A DNA stretch of 64,000 nt from Ferrovibrio sp. (lineage in GTDB: Bacteria; Pseudomonadota; Alphaproteobacteria; Ferrovibrionales; Ferrovibrionaceae): positions 558,001-622,000 of the forward strand of contig JAGOQS010000002.1 of the NCBI GenBank assembly GCA_017991315.1, written 5' to 3'. The notes beneath the pieces were generated by a model. It was not told the origin of the DNA and did no database searches. It was given only the letters and a program-made list of their open reading frames with translations. This document shows positions 35,708-47,406 of this stretch, in pieces. The position numbers and the translations under genes are program-made. Positions within the stretch are counted from its first letter, which is position 1; each line of letters opens with the position of its first letter.

Positions 35708-36277
35708 ATGACGATGCGTTTCCGTTTCACCGCAGACATTTGGCAGGGAACCGCCGAGGCAACCGCGCGGCGATTTTCCGATCAGGCGGCACGCGTGCAA
35801 TCGCTGCTCGAGCGTGGCACAACCCTGAAAGTGCTGCGACTTGGCAGCGATGTCGGCGTCGCCATTGGCAGCATGCTGCTGCATCACGGCCGCGAAAGCG
35901 CTGCGACGTTGCTGGATGCGGCGCGCGGCGGCTCACTTGGCGGCGCCATGAGTTCGGCCGCCATTGCCGCCCTGCTCAACCTGCATCGCCAGGCGCGCGG
36001 CGAGCAGAACTGGCGCACGACATGCAAGGCCGCCGGTCGCGACGCCTTCAGCGGCGCCGGCAGCGGCCTTGCCGCCACGCTCGCCGCCAGCACATCGAAG
36101 ATAGCCTTAGCCGGTGTCGCGGCACCGGTTGTCGCCAAAGCCGCAGCGCCGGTCGTTGCTGCCGCCGTTGCCGGCTGGCTGGCACAGGAAGCCGCCGAAC
36201 GTGGCCTGAAACTGGCTGGCGACTGGATGCTGGTGCCGGATCACGCGCTGCCGGAACAGCGGCCCCACTCTTCCTAA
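35708..36277 (+). CDS. conserved-looking hypothetical Ala/Gly-rich protein
   Basis: A 189-residue protein without a signal peptide. Residues 45-95 and 100-175 are Ala/Gly/Val-rich amphipathic segments with small-residue periodicity (AGSGLAATLAASTSK, VAAPVVAKAAAPVVAAAVAG), which suggests membrane insertion or glycine-zipper packing. I do not recognise a family. ATG codons at 35708 and 35714 are both possible. A strong hairpin follows the stop. The codon use is like the flanking genes, so I think it is a real gene. Confidence 0.6.
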   Translation: MTMRFRFTADIWQGTAEATARRFSDQAARVQSLLERGTTLKVLRLGSDVGVAIGSMLLHHGRESAATLLDAARGGSLGGAMSSAAIAALLNLHRQARGEQNWRTTCKAAGRDAFSGAGSGLAATLAASTSKIALAGVAAPVVAKAAAPVVAAAVAGWLAQEAAERGLKLAGDWMLVPDHALPEQRPHSS

Positions 36278-36283
36278 AAGCAA

Positions 36284-36311
36284 AAGCCCCGGCGGTTACC
36301 CGCCGGGGCTT
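36284..36311. terminator. strong bidirectional hairpin terminator
   Basis: A perfect 12-bp stem (36284-36295 with 36300-36311) with a TTAC loop has A-rich sequence before and T-rich bases after, so it can serve the hypothetical gene on the plus strand and scoB on the minus strand. Confidence 0.8.
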
Positions 36312-36334
36312 GGCTATTCAATGCAGCGAACCGC

Positions 36335-36985
36335 TTACTTGGCGGTATCGGCGATGCTGTAGGTCGCTTCGGTCTTGGAAGCGATTTCCTCGAGCGACAC
36401 GCCCGGCGCACGCTCCAGCAGCACCATGCCGCCGCCCTTGCGGTCGACGGAGAACACCGCCAGATCGGTCACCACCATATCGACGACACCGGCGCCGGTC
36501 AGCGGCAGGTTGCAGCGATGCAGCAGCTTCTTCTCGCCATCCTTGGCGGCATGCTCCATCACCACCACCACGCGCTTCACGCCAGCAACGAGGTCCATGG
36601 CACCGCCCATGCCCTTCACCATCTTGCCCGGAATCATCCAGTTGGCCAGATCGCCATTCTCCGACACCTGCATGGCGCCGAGGATCGACAGGTCGATATG
36701 ACCGCCACGGATCATCGCGAAGCTGTCGGCGGAAGAGAAGTAGCTGGAATAGGGCAGTTCGGTGATGGTCTGCTTGCCGGCATTCACCAGGTCCGGGTCT
36801 TCCTCGCCCTCATAGGGGAAGGGGCCCATACCGAGCATGCCGTTTTCCGACTGCAGCACCACATGCATGCCGTCGGGAATGTAGTTCGACACCAGGGTGG
36901 GGATGCCGATGCCGAGATTGACGTAGAAACCGTCCTTCAGTTCCTTCGCGGCACGGGCGGCCATTTCATCGCGGGTCCAAGCCAT
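36335..36985 (-). CDS. scoB: succinyl-CoA:3-ketoacid CoA-transferase, subunit B
   Basis: A 216-residue class I CoA-transferase beta subunit. Motifs are [10 protein letters not shown], the catalytic SENGMLG with Glu47 that forms the CoA thioester, and [19 protein letters not shown]. With ScoA it moves CoA from succinyl-CoA to acetoacetate for ketone-body use. It follows scoA with 12 bp between the genes. Confidence 0.94.
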   Translation of the reverse strand: MAWTRDEMAARAAKELKDGFYVNLGIGIPTLVSNYIPDGMHVVLQSENGMLGMGPFPYEGEEDPDLVNAGKQTITELPYSSYFSSADSFAMIRGGHIDLSILGAMQVSENGDLANWMIPGKMVKGMGGAMDLVAGVKRVVVVMEHAAKDGEKKLLHRCNLPLTGAGVVDMVVTDLAVFSVDRKGGGMVLLERAPGVSLEEIASKTEATYSIADTAK

Positions 36986-36997
36986 GGTCAGATCTCC

Positions 36998-37702
36998 TTA
37001 AGCCGGGCGCTTGCGCGTGGTGCGGTTCTCGATCCGCTTCTCATAGGGGGCACCGCAGATCAGGCGCTGCACGTAGATGCCCGGCGTGTGGATCTGGTCG
37101 GGCGGCAACTGCCCGGCTTCCACGATCTCCTCCACTTCCACCACGGTGACGCGGCCGGCGGTGGCCATCATCGGATTGAAGTTGCGCGCGGTCTTACGGT
37201 AGATGAGGTTGCCTTCGGTATCAGCCTTCCACGCCTTCACCAGCGAGAGGTCGGCCACCAGGCCGGTCTCCATGATGTAGCGCTCGCCGTTGAAGACGCG
37301 TTCTTCCTTGCCCTCGGCGATCAGCGTGCCGACACCGGTCTTGGTGTAGAAGGCCGGGATGCCAGCGCCGCCGGCGCGGATGCGCTCGGCCAACGTACCT
37401 TGGGGATTGAATTCCAGTTCCAGTTCACCCGCCAGATACTGCTGCGCGAAGATCTTGTTCTCGCCGACATAGGACGAGATCATCTTCTTCACCTGCCGCG
37501 TCTCCAGCAGCAGGCCGAGGCCGAAACCATCGACGCCGGCATTGTTGGACACGCCGGTGATACCCTTCACGCCACTGTCGCGCAGGGCAACCAGCAGCTT
37601 TTCAGGGATGCCGCACAGGCCGAAGCCGCCGCACATCACCATCATGTCGTCGCGCAGCAGGCCGTCCAGCGCCGCCTTAGCGTTTGGATAGACTTTCCCC
37701 AT
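36998..37702 (-). CDS. scoA: succinyl-CoA:3-ketoacid CoA-transferase, subunit A
   Basis: A 234-residue alpha subunit. It has the [10 protein letters not shown] glycine-rich CoA loop, [13 protein letters not shown], and [25 protein letters not shown] (quoted in part). It pairs with ScoB in the same operon. Together with the acetate-switch kinase elsewhere in the window it suggests turnover of acetyl-CoA or polyhydroxybutyrate-derived acetoacetate. Confidence 0.94.
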   Translation of the reverse strand: MGKVYPNAKAALDGLLRDDMMVMCGGFGLCGIPEKLLVALRDSGVKGITGVSNNAGVDGFGLGLLLETRQVKKMISSYVGENKIFAQQYLAGELELEFNPQGTLAERIRAGGAGIPAFYTKTGVGTLIAEGKEERVFNGERYIMETGLVADLSLVKAWKADTEGNLIYRKTARNFNPMMATAGRVTVVEVEEIVEAGQLPPDQIHTPGIYVQRLICGAPYEKRIENRTTRKRPA

Positions 37703-37857
37703 AATTTCCCGGTCCTCACCGCTATTGTGTTGATCGCGCGGACCTTACATGTTGCACCGCAAAGTGGCAATGCCCGACCTGACGGACACGTCATATCTCC
37801 GGCCCAGCCCAGGGGCCGCTTGACGCCTGCCGGCCCGGCAGGCAGAATAACCCTATT

Positions 37858-37911
37858 ATGAAGCGCGACCGGCGACTTACGCAGCTGCTCCTTATCAACC
37901 CGATCCTGTAA
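37858..37911 (+). CDS. leucine-rich leader peptide upstream of leuA
   Basis: A 17-codon frame encodes MKRDRRLTQLLLINPIL. Five of the last ten residues are Leu or lie beside Ile, with three consecutive Leu codons at 37885-37893. It lies 262 bp before the leuA start. A hairpin (37900-37921) includes its stop codon, and the Leu-codon region can pair with 37927-37932. This is the layout of a ribosome-stalling attenuator. The start has no strong ribosome binding site. Translation has not been shown. Confidence 0.5.
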   Translation: MKRDRRLTQLLLINPIL

Positions 37912-37944
37912 GCAGGGTCGGGCAACAGCAGCGCACGCGTTTAA

Positions 37945-39861
<1,917 letters not shown>

Positions 39862-39877
39862 CCACAGGGTATCGGCA

Positions 39878-39905
39878 CCACTGGGGCGGGTTCCCGCCCC
39901 AGTGG
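39878..39905 (+). terminator. leuA terminator hairpin
   Basis: A 13-bp GC-rich stem (39878-39890 with 39893-39905) with a very short loop begins 17 bp after the leuA stop. No T tract follows directly. Confidence 0.7.
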
Positions 39906-39923
39906 GCCACCCTGGGTATTTAT

Positions 39924-40060
39924 TGCACAAAATGCGCGTTTTTTAGGCGGTGATTCGTCACCTGCTCGCGGATGTCGTCCGCTTAGGCGCTGAATCTGCC
40001 TCTAACCCCGCTACGACTCGGACTTGCCAACCGGGTTTCAAAGCGGCACGGTTCTTGAAG
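39924..40060 (+). promoter_or_regulatory. possible NtrC site and sigma54 promoter of the P-II gene
   Basis: TGCACAAAATGCGC (39924-39937) resembles half of an NtrC box. CGGCACG-N4-TTGA (40044-40058) resembles a sigma54 -24/-12 element, but the -12 GC is GA, which weakens it. Spacing to the start codon (about 85 bases) is reasonable. This is a weak prediction. Confidence 0.35.
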
Positions 40061-40133
40061 GAGTGATGAGGCGAAACGCCCGAGCCCGATTTCCGCCCTT
40101 AAGGCGGCCGGGGCGGGCCGGCGATAACGTTGA

Positions 40134-40484
<351 letters not shown>

Positions 40485-40507
40485 GTATCTCTGTCCGGCT
40501 TAATGCG

Positions 40508-40569
40508 CCGGCTGCCGTTGCGTCCCACTCCTCCGGGGACCCGCGCCTTGCAAGCGTGACGGCAGCCGG
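40508..40569 (+). terminator. long-range hairpin after the P-II gene
   Basis: An 11-bp inverted repeat (40508-40518 with 40559-40569) encloses 40 bases in the gap between the P-II gene and the convergent hybrid kinase. It could end transcription from both sides, but the large loop makes this uncertain. Confidence 0.4.
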
Positions 40570-40605
40570 TTCGCATCTCTGCCGCCTGCCTTCGTTCCAC
40601 AGCCT

Positions 40606-43600
40606 TCAATGCTTGAGACCATAGCGCGCGGCAATATCCGCCCGCGCTTCGGTCATAACATCGCCGAGTCTGCTCGCCGCCCCTGCCGCATCTCCCTCGC
40701 CACGGCAGCGTGCAACCAGTTCGTCGGCTGCAGCGGCCACCTCATCCAGCCCCAATGTGCCGGCGCTGCCCTTGATGGTATGCGCCAAGCCGGCGAGCGC
40801 GGCGCGATCTCCCGGCGCCACTTCCGCCAGCCTGGCGCTGAAATCATCCAGGAAGCCGGCCAGCATCGCCGCCGTTTCCTCGCGGCCAAGCCGGCGCTCC
40901 AGCCGGGCGATGCGATCCTCTTCGAAACGCTCTCCCCCGCCTGGCTCTGCCGCCTCACCCGGCGGCAGAGCCAGCAGGCCGGCAAGCACTCGGTAAAGCG
41001 TTGCCGGCTCGAAGGGTTTGCCGAGATGGGCATTCATACCAGCGGCGAGGCAGGCTTCCACATCCTCGGGCAAGGTGTTCGCCGTCATCGCCACGATCGG
41101 CAATGAGGCGAAACGGCCGCCAAGGGCGCGGATACGACGAGTGGCTTCCAGGCCATCCATACCCGGCATCTGCATATCCATCAGCACCGCATCGAATGGC
41201 TCGCTACGCACCACCGCCAAGGCCTCGAAACCATCGCTGGCCACCACCACGGCATGACCATCCTCGCGCAACATCGTGGCGGCGATGCGCTGGTTGACCA
41301 GATTATCCTCCACCAGCAGCAGGCGGCGCGGCGGCAAGCGCAGGGGTGGCTCGCCGCTTTCGCGCTGCGGTGCCTGTCCGAGCGGCATGGTGATCTCGAA
41401 CCAGAAAGTGGAGCCGGCGCCGGGTGCGGAATCGACATCGATGCGGCCACCGAGCAGTTCGACCAGCTTCTTGGAAATGCTCAAGCCCAGACCGGTGCCG
41501 CCATAGCGCCGGGTGATCGAGGAATCCGCCTGGGAGAAGGCCGCGAACAGTTTCTCGCGCTGCTCCGGCGTGATGCCGATGCCGGTGTCGCGCACCGCGA
41601 TCCGCACCCGCTCGGCTTCGCCATCGCCTTCCAGGCGCTGTACATCCAGCACCACCGAACCGGCCTCGGTGAATTTCAGCGCATTGCCCACGAGGTTCAG
41701 CAGCACCTGGCGCAGCCGTGTCGGATCGCCGCGATGCCATTCGCCGAGCATCGGATCGATCTCGCTGCGTAGCACCAGCGCCGGCTTCTCGGCGGCGCGC
41801 TGCGCCAGCATGGAGAGCACAGAGCCGCAGAGTTCGGCGAGCGAGAAGTCGATCTTCTCGACCTCCACCCGCCCGGCTTCCAGCTTGGAAAAATCCAGGA
41901 TGTTATCCAGGATGGCCAGCAGGGCCCGGCCGGAGGACAGCACAGTCTCGACACGCTCGCGCTGTTCATCATTAAGGCCGCTGCGCAGCAGCAGCCGCGT
42001 CATACCCAGCACGCCATTCATCGGCGTGCGGATTTCATGGCTCATCACGGCAAGGAATTCCGCCTTGGCCCGCGCCGCCTGCTCGGCGGCCTCCTTGGCG
42101 GCCGTCAGCTCGGTAATATCCAGTGCCACGGTAAGTATCTGGCGGATATCGTCGTCGCGGTCCTTGATCGGCAGCTTGTTGTAGAGCCAGACGCGCAGCC
42201 GGCCCTGGGCATCCGGGTGGCGCACTTCGACGAAGCCGGTCTCGCGACCGCTCTGCAGCACCTGGGCCTCGTAATCATGAATGAAATCCGAGCGCCGCTC
42301 GCCGAACACTTCACCTGCCAGCTTGCCGAGCAGGCGTTCCGGCGGCAGGCCGACAACTTCTTCGGCGAAGTAGCGGTTCACCAGCACATAGCGCAGGTCG
42401 ATATCCTTGAGATGGATCGCTACCGGCAGCGCATCCATCACCGTCTGCAATGTCCGGCGGCTCAGTTCGATCAGGCGTTCAGCGTGCTTGCGTTCGGTGA
42501 CCTCGAAGGACAACGACAGCACGCCTTCGACACTGCCATCCGCCGCCAGCAGCGGCAGCTTGTTGGTCTGCCAGTCACGCAGCCGTCCCTGTGCGTCCGG
42601 GAAAGTCTGGTCGAACATGTTGCTCTCGCCATGCTGAACAGCGGCATCGTCCATCTGCGGCGCCACCCGGCTCGGCGTTGCCTGGAACAGCTCCAGCGCG
42701 GTGCGGCCCAGCGCCTGATCGGCGCTGACGCCATTGATCTCCTGGAAATGGCGATTGACCAGGCGGTAGCGTAATTCCCGGTCTTTCACGCTAATGATCA
42801 CCGGAATGCCATCCAGCACCGTACGCAGCAGGCGGCGGCTTTCCTCGGTGGCGCGCTCTGCCTGCTTCTGCCGGGTCACATCCAGGGTGACGGTCAGGAT
42901 CTGCGCTACGCGGCCATCCTCGCCGCGGATCGGCAGCTTGTTGTAAAGCAGATGCTGGGTCTGCCCGGTCGCCTCCCAATGGCGCTCGATATCGACAAAG
43001 CCGGTGGCAATGCCATGGGTGAGAATCTGGCGGTCCTGCTCGTTAGTACGGTCGGCAATGCCGGGCCCCTGCGGCACACCGGCGGCCACTTCCTCCATGC
43101 GCTTCCCAAGCAGCTTTTCCGCCGGCAGGCCGACAAAGCCGGAGAATTGCCGGTTGACCATGACAAAGCGAAGCTGGTCATCCTTGAGGCTGACCGAAAT
43201 CGGCAATTCATCCAGCACCATCTGCAGCATGCGCCGCGCCTGCTCGATCTCGCGCTGCGCCCGCTTCTGGTCGGTGATGTCGAACACCACCGTCAACACC
43301 TGATCGATGATGCCCTCGGCATTGCGCATCGGCACCTTGTTGATCAGCCAGGCGCGGCTGCGGCCAGAGGCATCCGGGAAGGTGGTTTCAACAAAGCCGG
43401 TGGCACGGCCGGTAGCCAGCACCCGGGCATCCAGAGCGGCAACATTGACCGGCGCATGTGTACCCGCGACTTCGGCGGCGCGATGGCCCAGCAACTCACT
43501 GGCGGCGCGCCCGACCACTTCGGTGAATTGCCGGTTGACCAGGGTATAGCGATGCTCGCGGTCCTTCACCTGCAGCGCGACCGGCACTTCATCCAGCACT

Positions 43601-45222
43601 GTCTGCAGCAACAGGCGGCTTTCCTCGGCAGCCGAGATACTGCGGCGCAATTCGGTGATATCGGTGACGATACAGACCGAACCGCCATCGGAACGCGGAT
43701 ATGCCTGCATGCGCAGGATGGTGCCATCCAGCCGCAGGATTTCGCCTTCATGGACCCGCCCGGCCGTCAGGTCGAGCACGGCGTCGCGCAGATAATCGCG
43801 CACGGCGGCGGGATCATGGAACCGGCTGGCCGCCTTGTATGACAACAAGCTGTCGGCGCTCTCGCCGGTTTCCGGCCGCCCCGGCGGCAGAGCCAGGAGG
43901 CTGCTGAATTGCGCATTGGCCACTACCACGGCACGCCGGGCATCGAAGATCACCAGGCCCTGACCCATGGCTTCCAGCGCGGTATCGATCACCGCCGACT
44001 TTTCCGCGAGATCGGCCTGGGCGATGCGCAGATTGGCCAGGGCCGCCTCGCTCTTGCGCCGGGCTGCTGAAACATCGAGCAGAGCCGCCTTGAACACATC
44101 GGTGGCTCGCGCCATCTGGCCGATTTCATTGCCTTCGGCCAGATGCGGAATATCGGTTTCAAGGCGACCGGCAGCAAGGCTGCGCATCGCCTGGGTCATA
44201 TCCGCCAGCGGCCGCACCGTGCGGCGCACCACCAGCCAGGCGCAACCCAGGCCAAGCAACAGGCAGAGCACGCCGATGAACAGGTTAAACACCGCGCTGG
44301 TCTGCAGGTCGCGCAACAGGCCGGCCGCCAGACGCTGTTCCTCGGCGGCAGCCTGCCGGCGGAGATCGCCGGCACCGGCGCCGATCACCCGGCCACGCTC
44401 GGCCAGGGCCGCAATCTGGCGCAGCAATCTGTCATCCAGCTCCACCAACTCGCCGAAGCGGCTTTCCACATCGCCGTGATCGGCCTGCATGAGCTGTATG
44501 GCGCGGCGCGCTGCCTCGTCATGCAGCATCTCTTCGATCTCAAGCAGGTCAGGCCGCAGCAGGTTGAGGCGCTGATGCGCCTCCAGCAGCGGCGAGCGGG
44601 TGCCGGTGGCAAAGATTTCCAAGGCCAGGGCCTGTGCCTGGATCAGGCGCTGACGCACCTCGCCGATTCGCCGCGCGGCGCCGAGATCGCCCCGGCCGAG
44701 CGCTCCGGCTCCGAGCGTATCGAGGCCGTTCAGCACGAAACCAACCTTGGCCAGCCACTCCTGCCGCGCCTGCTGGCGCTGCTCCTGCATTGTCACCAGG
44801 CCATCAAAAAGCTCGGTGAAGCCACCCAGTTCGCCTTGAAGAATACGAAGCCCACGATTGCCTTCCACCTTGCCGAACCGCTCTACCGCTTCAGTCAGCG
44901 TGTGCGACAGCGTGGCAATGCGGGCGCCGATTTCGTCGCGCTGTTCATTGCGACGGCCCGAAGCATAGGTGAGCACGGCCAGCCGCAATTCGGCGGTGGC
45001 GCGTTCGACATCGGTTGCCAGCGCGGCCAGGGAAGCGCGGTCAGCCGAAGCCACTGCCTTGCGCTCGATCTCGCGCAAGGTGACAAGGCCGATGGCATTG
45101 GAAATCATGATCACGCCGACCAGCGCCAGGAAGCCGCCAAAGATCAGCTTGCCGATGCTCAAGGACGGCTTCAGGGGCAGGCCCGGGGTGGTATCGGGCT
45201 CGGTATCGTCGGTCAAAGGCAC
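40606..45222 (-). CDS. multi-PAS hybrid histidine kinase with receiver and HPt domains
   Basis: A 1538-residue membrane kinase (GTG start). Order: cytosolic N terminus, membrane helix (about 26-46), a 265-residue periplasmic helical sensor, second membrane helix (313-335), HAMP, one PAS (about 410-530), then four similar PAS units (about 541, 668, 800 and 928 onward), HisKA with His1062 (SHEIRTPMNG), HATPase, receiver with Asp1349 (LMDMQMPGMDG) and HPt with His1481 (HTIKGSAG). It is a complete BarA/TorS-like phosphorelay in one chain. No cognate response regulator gene is adjacent, so its output is unknown. Confidence 0.9.
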   Translation of the reverse strand: MPLTDDTEPDTTPGLPLKPSLSIGKLIFGGFLALVGVIMISNAIGLVTLREIERKAVASADRASLAALATDVERATAELRLAVLTYASGRRNEQRDEIGARIATLSHTLTEAVERFGKVEGNRGLRILQGELGGFTELFDGLVTMQEQRQQARQEWLAKVGFVLNGLDTLGAGALGRGDLGAARRIGEVRQRLIQAQALALEIFATGTRSPLLEAHQRLNLLRPDLLEIEEMLHDEAARRAIQLMQADHGDVESRFGELVELDDRLLRQIAALAERGRVIGAGAGDLRRQAAAEEQRLAAGLLRDLQTSAVFNLFIGVLCLLLGLGCAWLVVRRTVRPLADMTQAMRSLAAGRLETDIPHLAEGNEIGQMARATDVFKAALLDVSAARRKSEAALANLRIAQADLAEKSAVIDTALEAMGQGLVIFDARRAVVVANAQFSSLLALPPGRPETGESADSLLSYKAASRFHDPAAVRDYLRDAVLDLTAGRVHEGEILRLDGTILRMQAYPRSDGGSVCIVTDITELRRSISAAEESRLLLQTVLDEVPVALQVKDREHRYTLVNRQFTEVVGRAASELLGHRAAEVAGTHAPVNVAALDARVLATGRATGFVETTFPDASGRSRAWLINKVPMRNAEGIIDQVLTVVFDITDQKRAQREIEQARRMLQMVLDELPISVSLKDDQLRFVMVNRQFSGFVGLPAEKLLGKRMEEVAAGVPQGPGIADRTNEQDRQILTHGIATGFVDIERHWEATGQTQHLLYNKLPIRGEDGRVAQILTVTLDVTRQKQAERATEESRRLLRTVLDGIPVIISVKDRELRYRLVNRHFQEINGVSADQALGRTALELFQATPSRVAPQMDDAAVQHGESNMFDQTFPDAQGRLRDWQTNKLPLLAADGSVEGVLSLSFEVTERKHAERLIELSRRTLQTVMDALPVAIHLKDIDLRYVLVNRYFAEEVVGLPPERLLGKLAGEVFGERRSDFIHDYEAQVLQSGRETGFVEVRHPDAQGRLRVWLYNKLPIKDRDDDIRQILTVALDITELTAAKEAAEQAARAKAEFLAVMSHEIRTPMNGVLGMTRLLLRSGLNDEQRERVETVLSSGRALLAILDNILDFSKLEAGRVEVEKIDFSLAELCGSVLSMLAQRAAEKPALVLRSEIDPMLGEWHRGDPTRLRQVLLNLVGNALKFTEAGSVVLDVQRLEGDGEAERVRIAVRDTGIGITPEQREKLFAAFSQADSSITRRYGGTGLGLSISKKLVELLGGRIDVDSAPGAGSTFWFEITMPLGQAPQRESGEPPLRLPPRRLLLVEDNLVNQRIAATMLREDGHAVVVASDGFEALAVVRSEPFDAVLMDMQMPGMDGLEATRRIRALGGRFASLPIVAMTANTLPEDVEACLAAGMNAHLGKPFEPATLYRVLAGLLALPPGEAAEPGGGERFEEDRIARLERRLGREETAAMLAGFLDDFSARLAEVAPGDRAALAGLAHTIKGSAGTLGLDEVAAAADELVARCRGEGDAAGAASRLGDVMTEARADIAARYGLKH

Positions 45223-45290
45223 TCCCCCGCCTCAAGGTTGAGGCAGGTTAGAGCGGAATGCAGCTAAAATGAAGCGGCGGCTGCCGGATC

Positions 45291-45340
45291 TAGCTCTCGC
45301 GGCGCATGGCACCGGTAGCTTAGCTCTCGCGGCGCATGGC
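45291..45340. repeat. 20-bp direct repeat at the 3' end of znuA
   Basis: The 20 bases at 45291-45310 recur exactly at 45321-45340, 30 bases apart. The second copy is the last codons of znuA. It looks like a small tandem duplication that added a spare copy beyond the stop. Confidence 0.75.
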
Positions 45341-46264
45341 GCCGACCAGGCGCTCGACATTGAGGCGGTAGAGCTTGAGGTAGCTATCGGCCTCGCTGCC
45401 CCGAGGCCCCAGGGCGTCGGAATAGAGCCGGCCACCCACCGTCACCTTGGCTTCCTTGGCGATCTGCTCGATCAGGCGCGGATTGACCACATTCTCGAAG
45501 AACAGCGCCTGTACCCGCTGGCGCTTAATCTGGCGGATGAGCTGCGCCACGGTCTCGGCGGAGGCTTCCGACTCCGTATTCATGCCCTGCGGCGCCAGGA
45601 AGGTGATCAGGTAGCGGTCGGCCAGGTAGCCGAAGGCATCATGCTGGGTGATCGCCTTGCGATGGGCACGCGGCACCAGGTCGAACTGCGCCGATGCCCA
45701 GGTATCCAGGTCCTTTAGCTGTGCCGCATAGGCTGCGCCGCGCTGGCGATAGCCCTCGGCATGCTGCGGATCGGCTGCGGCCAGGCCGGCAACGATATTC
45801 GCCACATAAGCCTGCATGCGCTGCAGGTCATGCCAGACATGCGGATCATCCTGTTCCTTGCCCGCCTTGGCCTTGGCATCGGCAGGCCCATGGCTATGGC
45901 CGGCATGATCATGGCCGGCCAGCTTGCGCGGCTGGATCCCCTGGGCAGCAACGATACGCCTGCCCTTGAAGCCGGATGCCGCCACCAGGCGGTCGAGCCA
46001 GGTTTCAAAATTGAGACCATTGGCAATCAGGATATCGGCACTGGCAACGGCGCGGGCATCGGCCGGGCTCGGCTGAAAGACATGGGCATCACCACCAGCC
46101 GGTACCAGCGTGGTGACGGTGAGCCGCTCGCCGCCGACCTGCTCGACGATATCGGCCAGGATCGAGAAACTGGCAATGACCTTCAGCTTCTCCTGGGTCT
46201 GGGCCTGGGCGTGAGCCGGCAGGACGGCGAACAGCAACATCAGGGCAAACAGCATGGCGCGCAT
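45320..46264 (-). CDS. znuA: zinc ABC transporter substrate-binding protein
   Basis: A 314-residue cluster A-I binding protein with a signal peptide (ending AHAQAQ). Typical features are the VPAGGDAHVFQPSP loop with the first metal His, a His-rich loop (GHDHAGHSHG), DPHVWHDLQ, TQHDAFGYLADRY and a late FFENVVNPRL. The His-rich loop marks zinc rather than manganese specificity. It is the last gene of the operon and is separated from znuB by the 261-bp inverted-repeat element. The start codon lies only 6 bases from that element, so its translation signal derives partly from it. Confidence 0.92.
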   Translation of the reverse strand: MRAMLFALMLLFAVLPAHAQAQTQEKLKVIASFSILADIVEQVGGERLTVTTLVPAGGDAHVFQPSPADARAVASADILIANGLNFETWLDRLVAASGFKGRRIVAAQGIQPRKLAGHDHAGHSHGPADAKAKAGKEQDDPHVWHDLQRMQAYVANIVAGLAAADPQHAEGYRQRGAAYAAQLKDLDTWASAQFDLVPRAHRKAITQHDAFGYLADRYLITFLAPQGMNTESEASAETVAQLIRQIKRQRVQALFFENVVNPRLIEQIAKEAKVTVGGRLYSDALGPRGSEADSYLKLYRLNVERLVGAMRRES

Positions 46265-46270
46265 GGTTAG

Positions 46271-46531
46271 GGTCCAGACTCATTGGGGATAGGCCCGGGA
46301 TTGGTCTGGGAAGGCCACCGGTTAGGAGCAAATCGCAGCGCGTAGTGGGACTACGGGCAAGATTTGCGACGACATCCGGCGGCCTTCCCAGACCAACCCT
46401 TGCGGGCGATGTGCTTTTCTTGCCTGGCGTTGTCGAAAACCCTCACCGATGCCCCACATCGCTTTCGGCCTTTCTCCTAGCCAGGCAAGAAAATCACAAC
46501 GTCACGGGCCTATCCCCAATGGGTCCGGACC
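46271..46531. repeat. nested inverted-repeat element (MITE/REP-like) inside the znu operon
   Basis: Terminal inverted repeats of 27 bp (46271-46297 and 46505-46531) match at 25 of 27 positions. Inside are two further hairpin systems: 21-bp arms at 46301-46321/46376-46396 (20 of 21), enclosing 7-bp and 6-bp stems (46328-46334/46361-46367, 46341-46346/46350-46355), and 14-bp perfect arms at 46415-46428/46480-46493. The element fills exactly the gap between the znuB stop and the znuA start. It has no open frame of note and no visible target-site duplication. As RNA it would fold into a three-way junction. Confidence 0.75.
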
Positions 46532-47404
46532 CTAGGCCTCCAGATGCCGTGCCGGCAGCAGCCGCAGCAGGATGCCCTGCACGCGGCCGAAGAACAGCGA
46601 CACGATGTAAAGGCTGCCGCAGGCCAGCACGATGGCCGGGCCGGATGGCAGATTGGCATGGAAAGACAGCAGCAGGCCGGCATAGCCGGAAATCGCGGCG
46701 ATCAAGGCCGCCACCGCCATCATGCCCGGCAGCGAGCGTGCCCAGAAGCGCGCCGTCACCGCCGGCAGCATCATCAGGCCGACCGCCATCAGCGTACCGA
46801 GTGCCTGGAAGGCGGCGACCAGATTCACCACCACCAGGCCAAGGAAAATCAGATGATACAGCGTGCCGCCGCCGGTGCCACGCAGGCTGCGCAGGAATTC
46901 GGGATCGAAGCCATCGAGCAGCAGCGGGCGGTAGAGCGCCGCCAGCAATGCCAGGCTGATGCTGCTGATCACGCCGAGCAGCAGCAGGGCGGCTTCATCC
47001 ACCGCCAGCACGCTGCCGAACAGAATATGCATCACATCGACGCTGGAGCCGCGCATCGAGATCAGCGCCACACCAAGCGCCAGGGCGATCAGGTAGAAAG
47101 CCGCGACCGAAGCGTCTTCGCGCTGGTCGGTGGCGCGCGTGGCTGCACCCGCCGCCAGCACCACCACCAGGCCGGCGATCACGCCACCGATGGAAATCGC
47201 CGGCAGCGAGAAACCAGCGATCAGGAAGCCGGTGGCGGCACCGGGCAGGATGGCATGGCTCATTGCCTCGCCGAACAGGCTCATGCGCCGCAGCATCAAG
47301 ATCACGCCGATCGGTGCCGAGCCCAGCGCCAGGGCGAAGCAGGCAACCAATGCCCGCTTCATGAAAGCGAATTCGATGAATGGCTGGATGAAGAACTCGA
47401 GCAT
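46532..47404 (-). CDS. znuB: zinc ABC transporter permease
   Basis: A 290-residue integral membrane protein of the metal (ZnuB/MntB) permease family with about eight helices. The segments SAPIGVILMLRRMSLFGEAM, SHAILPG and ALGTLMAVGLMMLPAVTARFW are family hallmarks; the latter holds the conserved Gly-rich loop. It starts 2 bp after the znuC stop. Together with ZnuA and ZnuC it imports Zn(II) from the periplasm. Confidence 0.92.
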   Translation of the reverse strand: MLEFFIQPFIEFAFMKRALVACFALALGSAPIGVILMLRRMSLFGEAMSHAILPGAATGFLIAGFSLPAISIGGVIAGLVVVLAAGAATRATDQREDASVAAFYLIALALGVALISMRGSSVDVMHILFGSVLAVDEAALLLLGVISSISLALLAALYRPLLLDGFDPEFLRSLRGTGGGTLYHLIFLGLVVVNLVAAFQALGTLMAVGLMMLPAVTARFWARSLPGMMAVAALIAAISGYAGLLLSFHANLPSGPAIVLACGSLYIVSLFFGRVQGILLRLLPARHLEA

Positions 47405-47406
47405 GG

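Noticed and set aside
36518..37861. 447-codon plus-strand frame opposite scoAB
   Set aside because: His/Ala/Gly-rich shadow frame; both scoA and scoB are intact on the other strand.
46271..46531. Insertion sequence between znuB and znuA
   Set aside because: No transposase frame and no visible target duplication; better described as a non-coding nested repeat.
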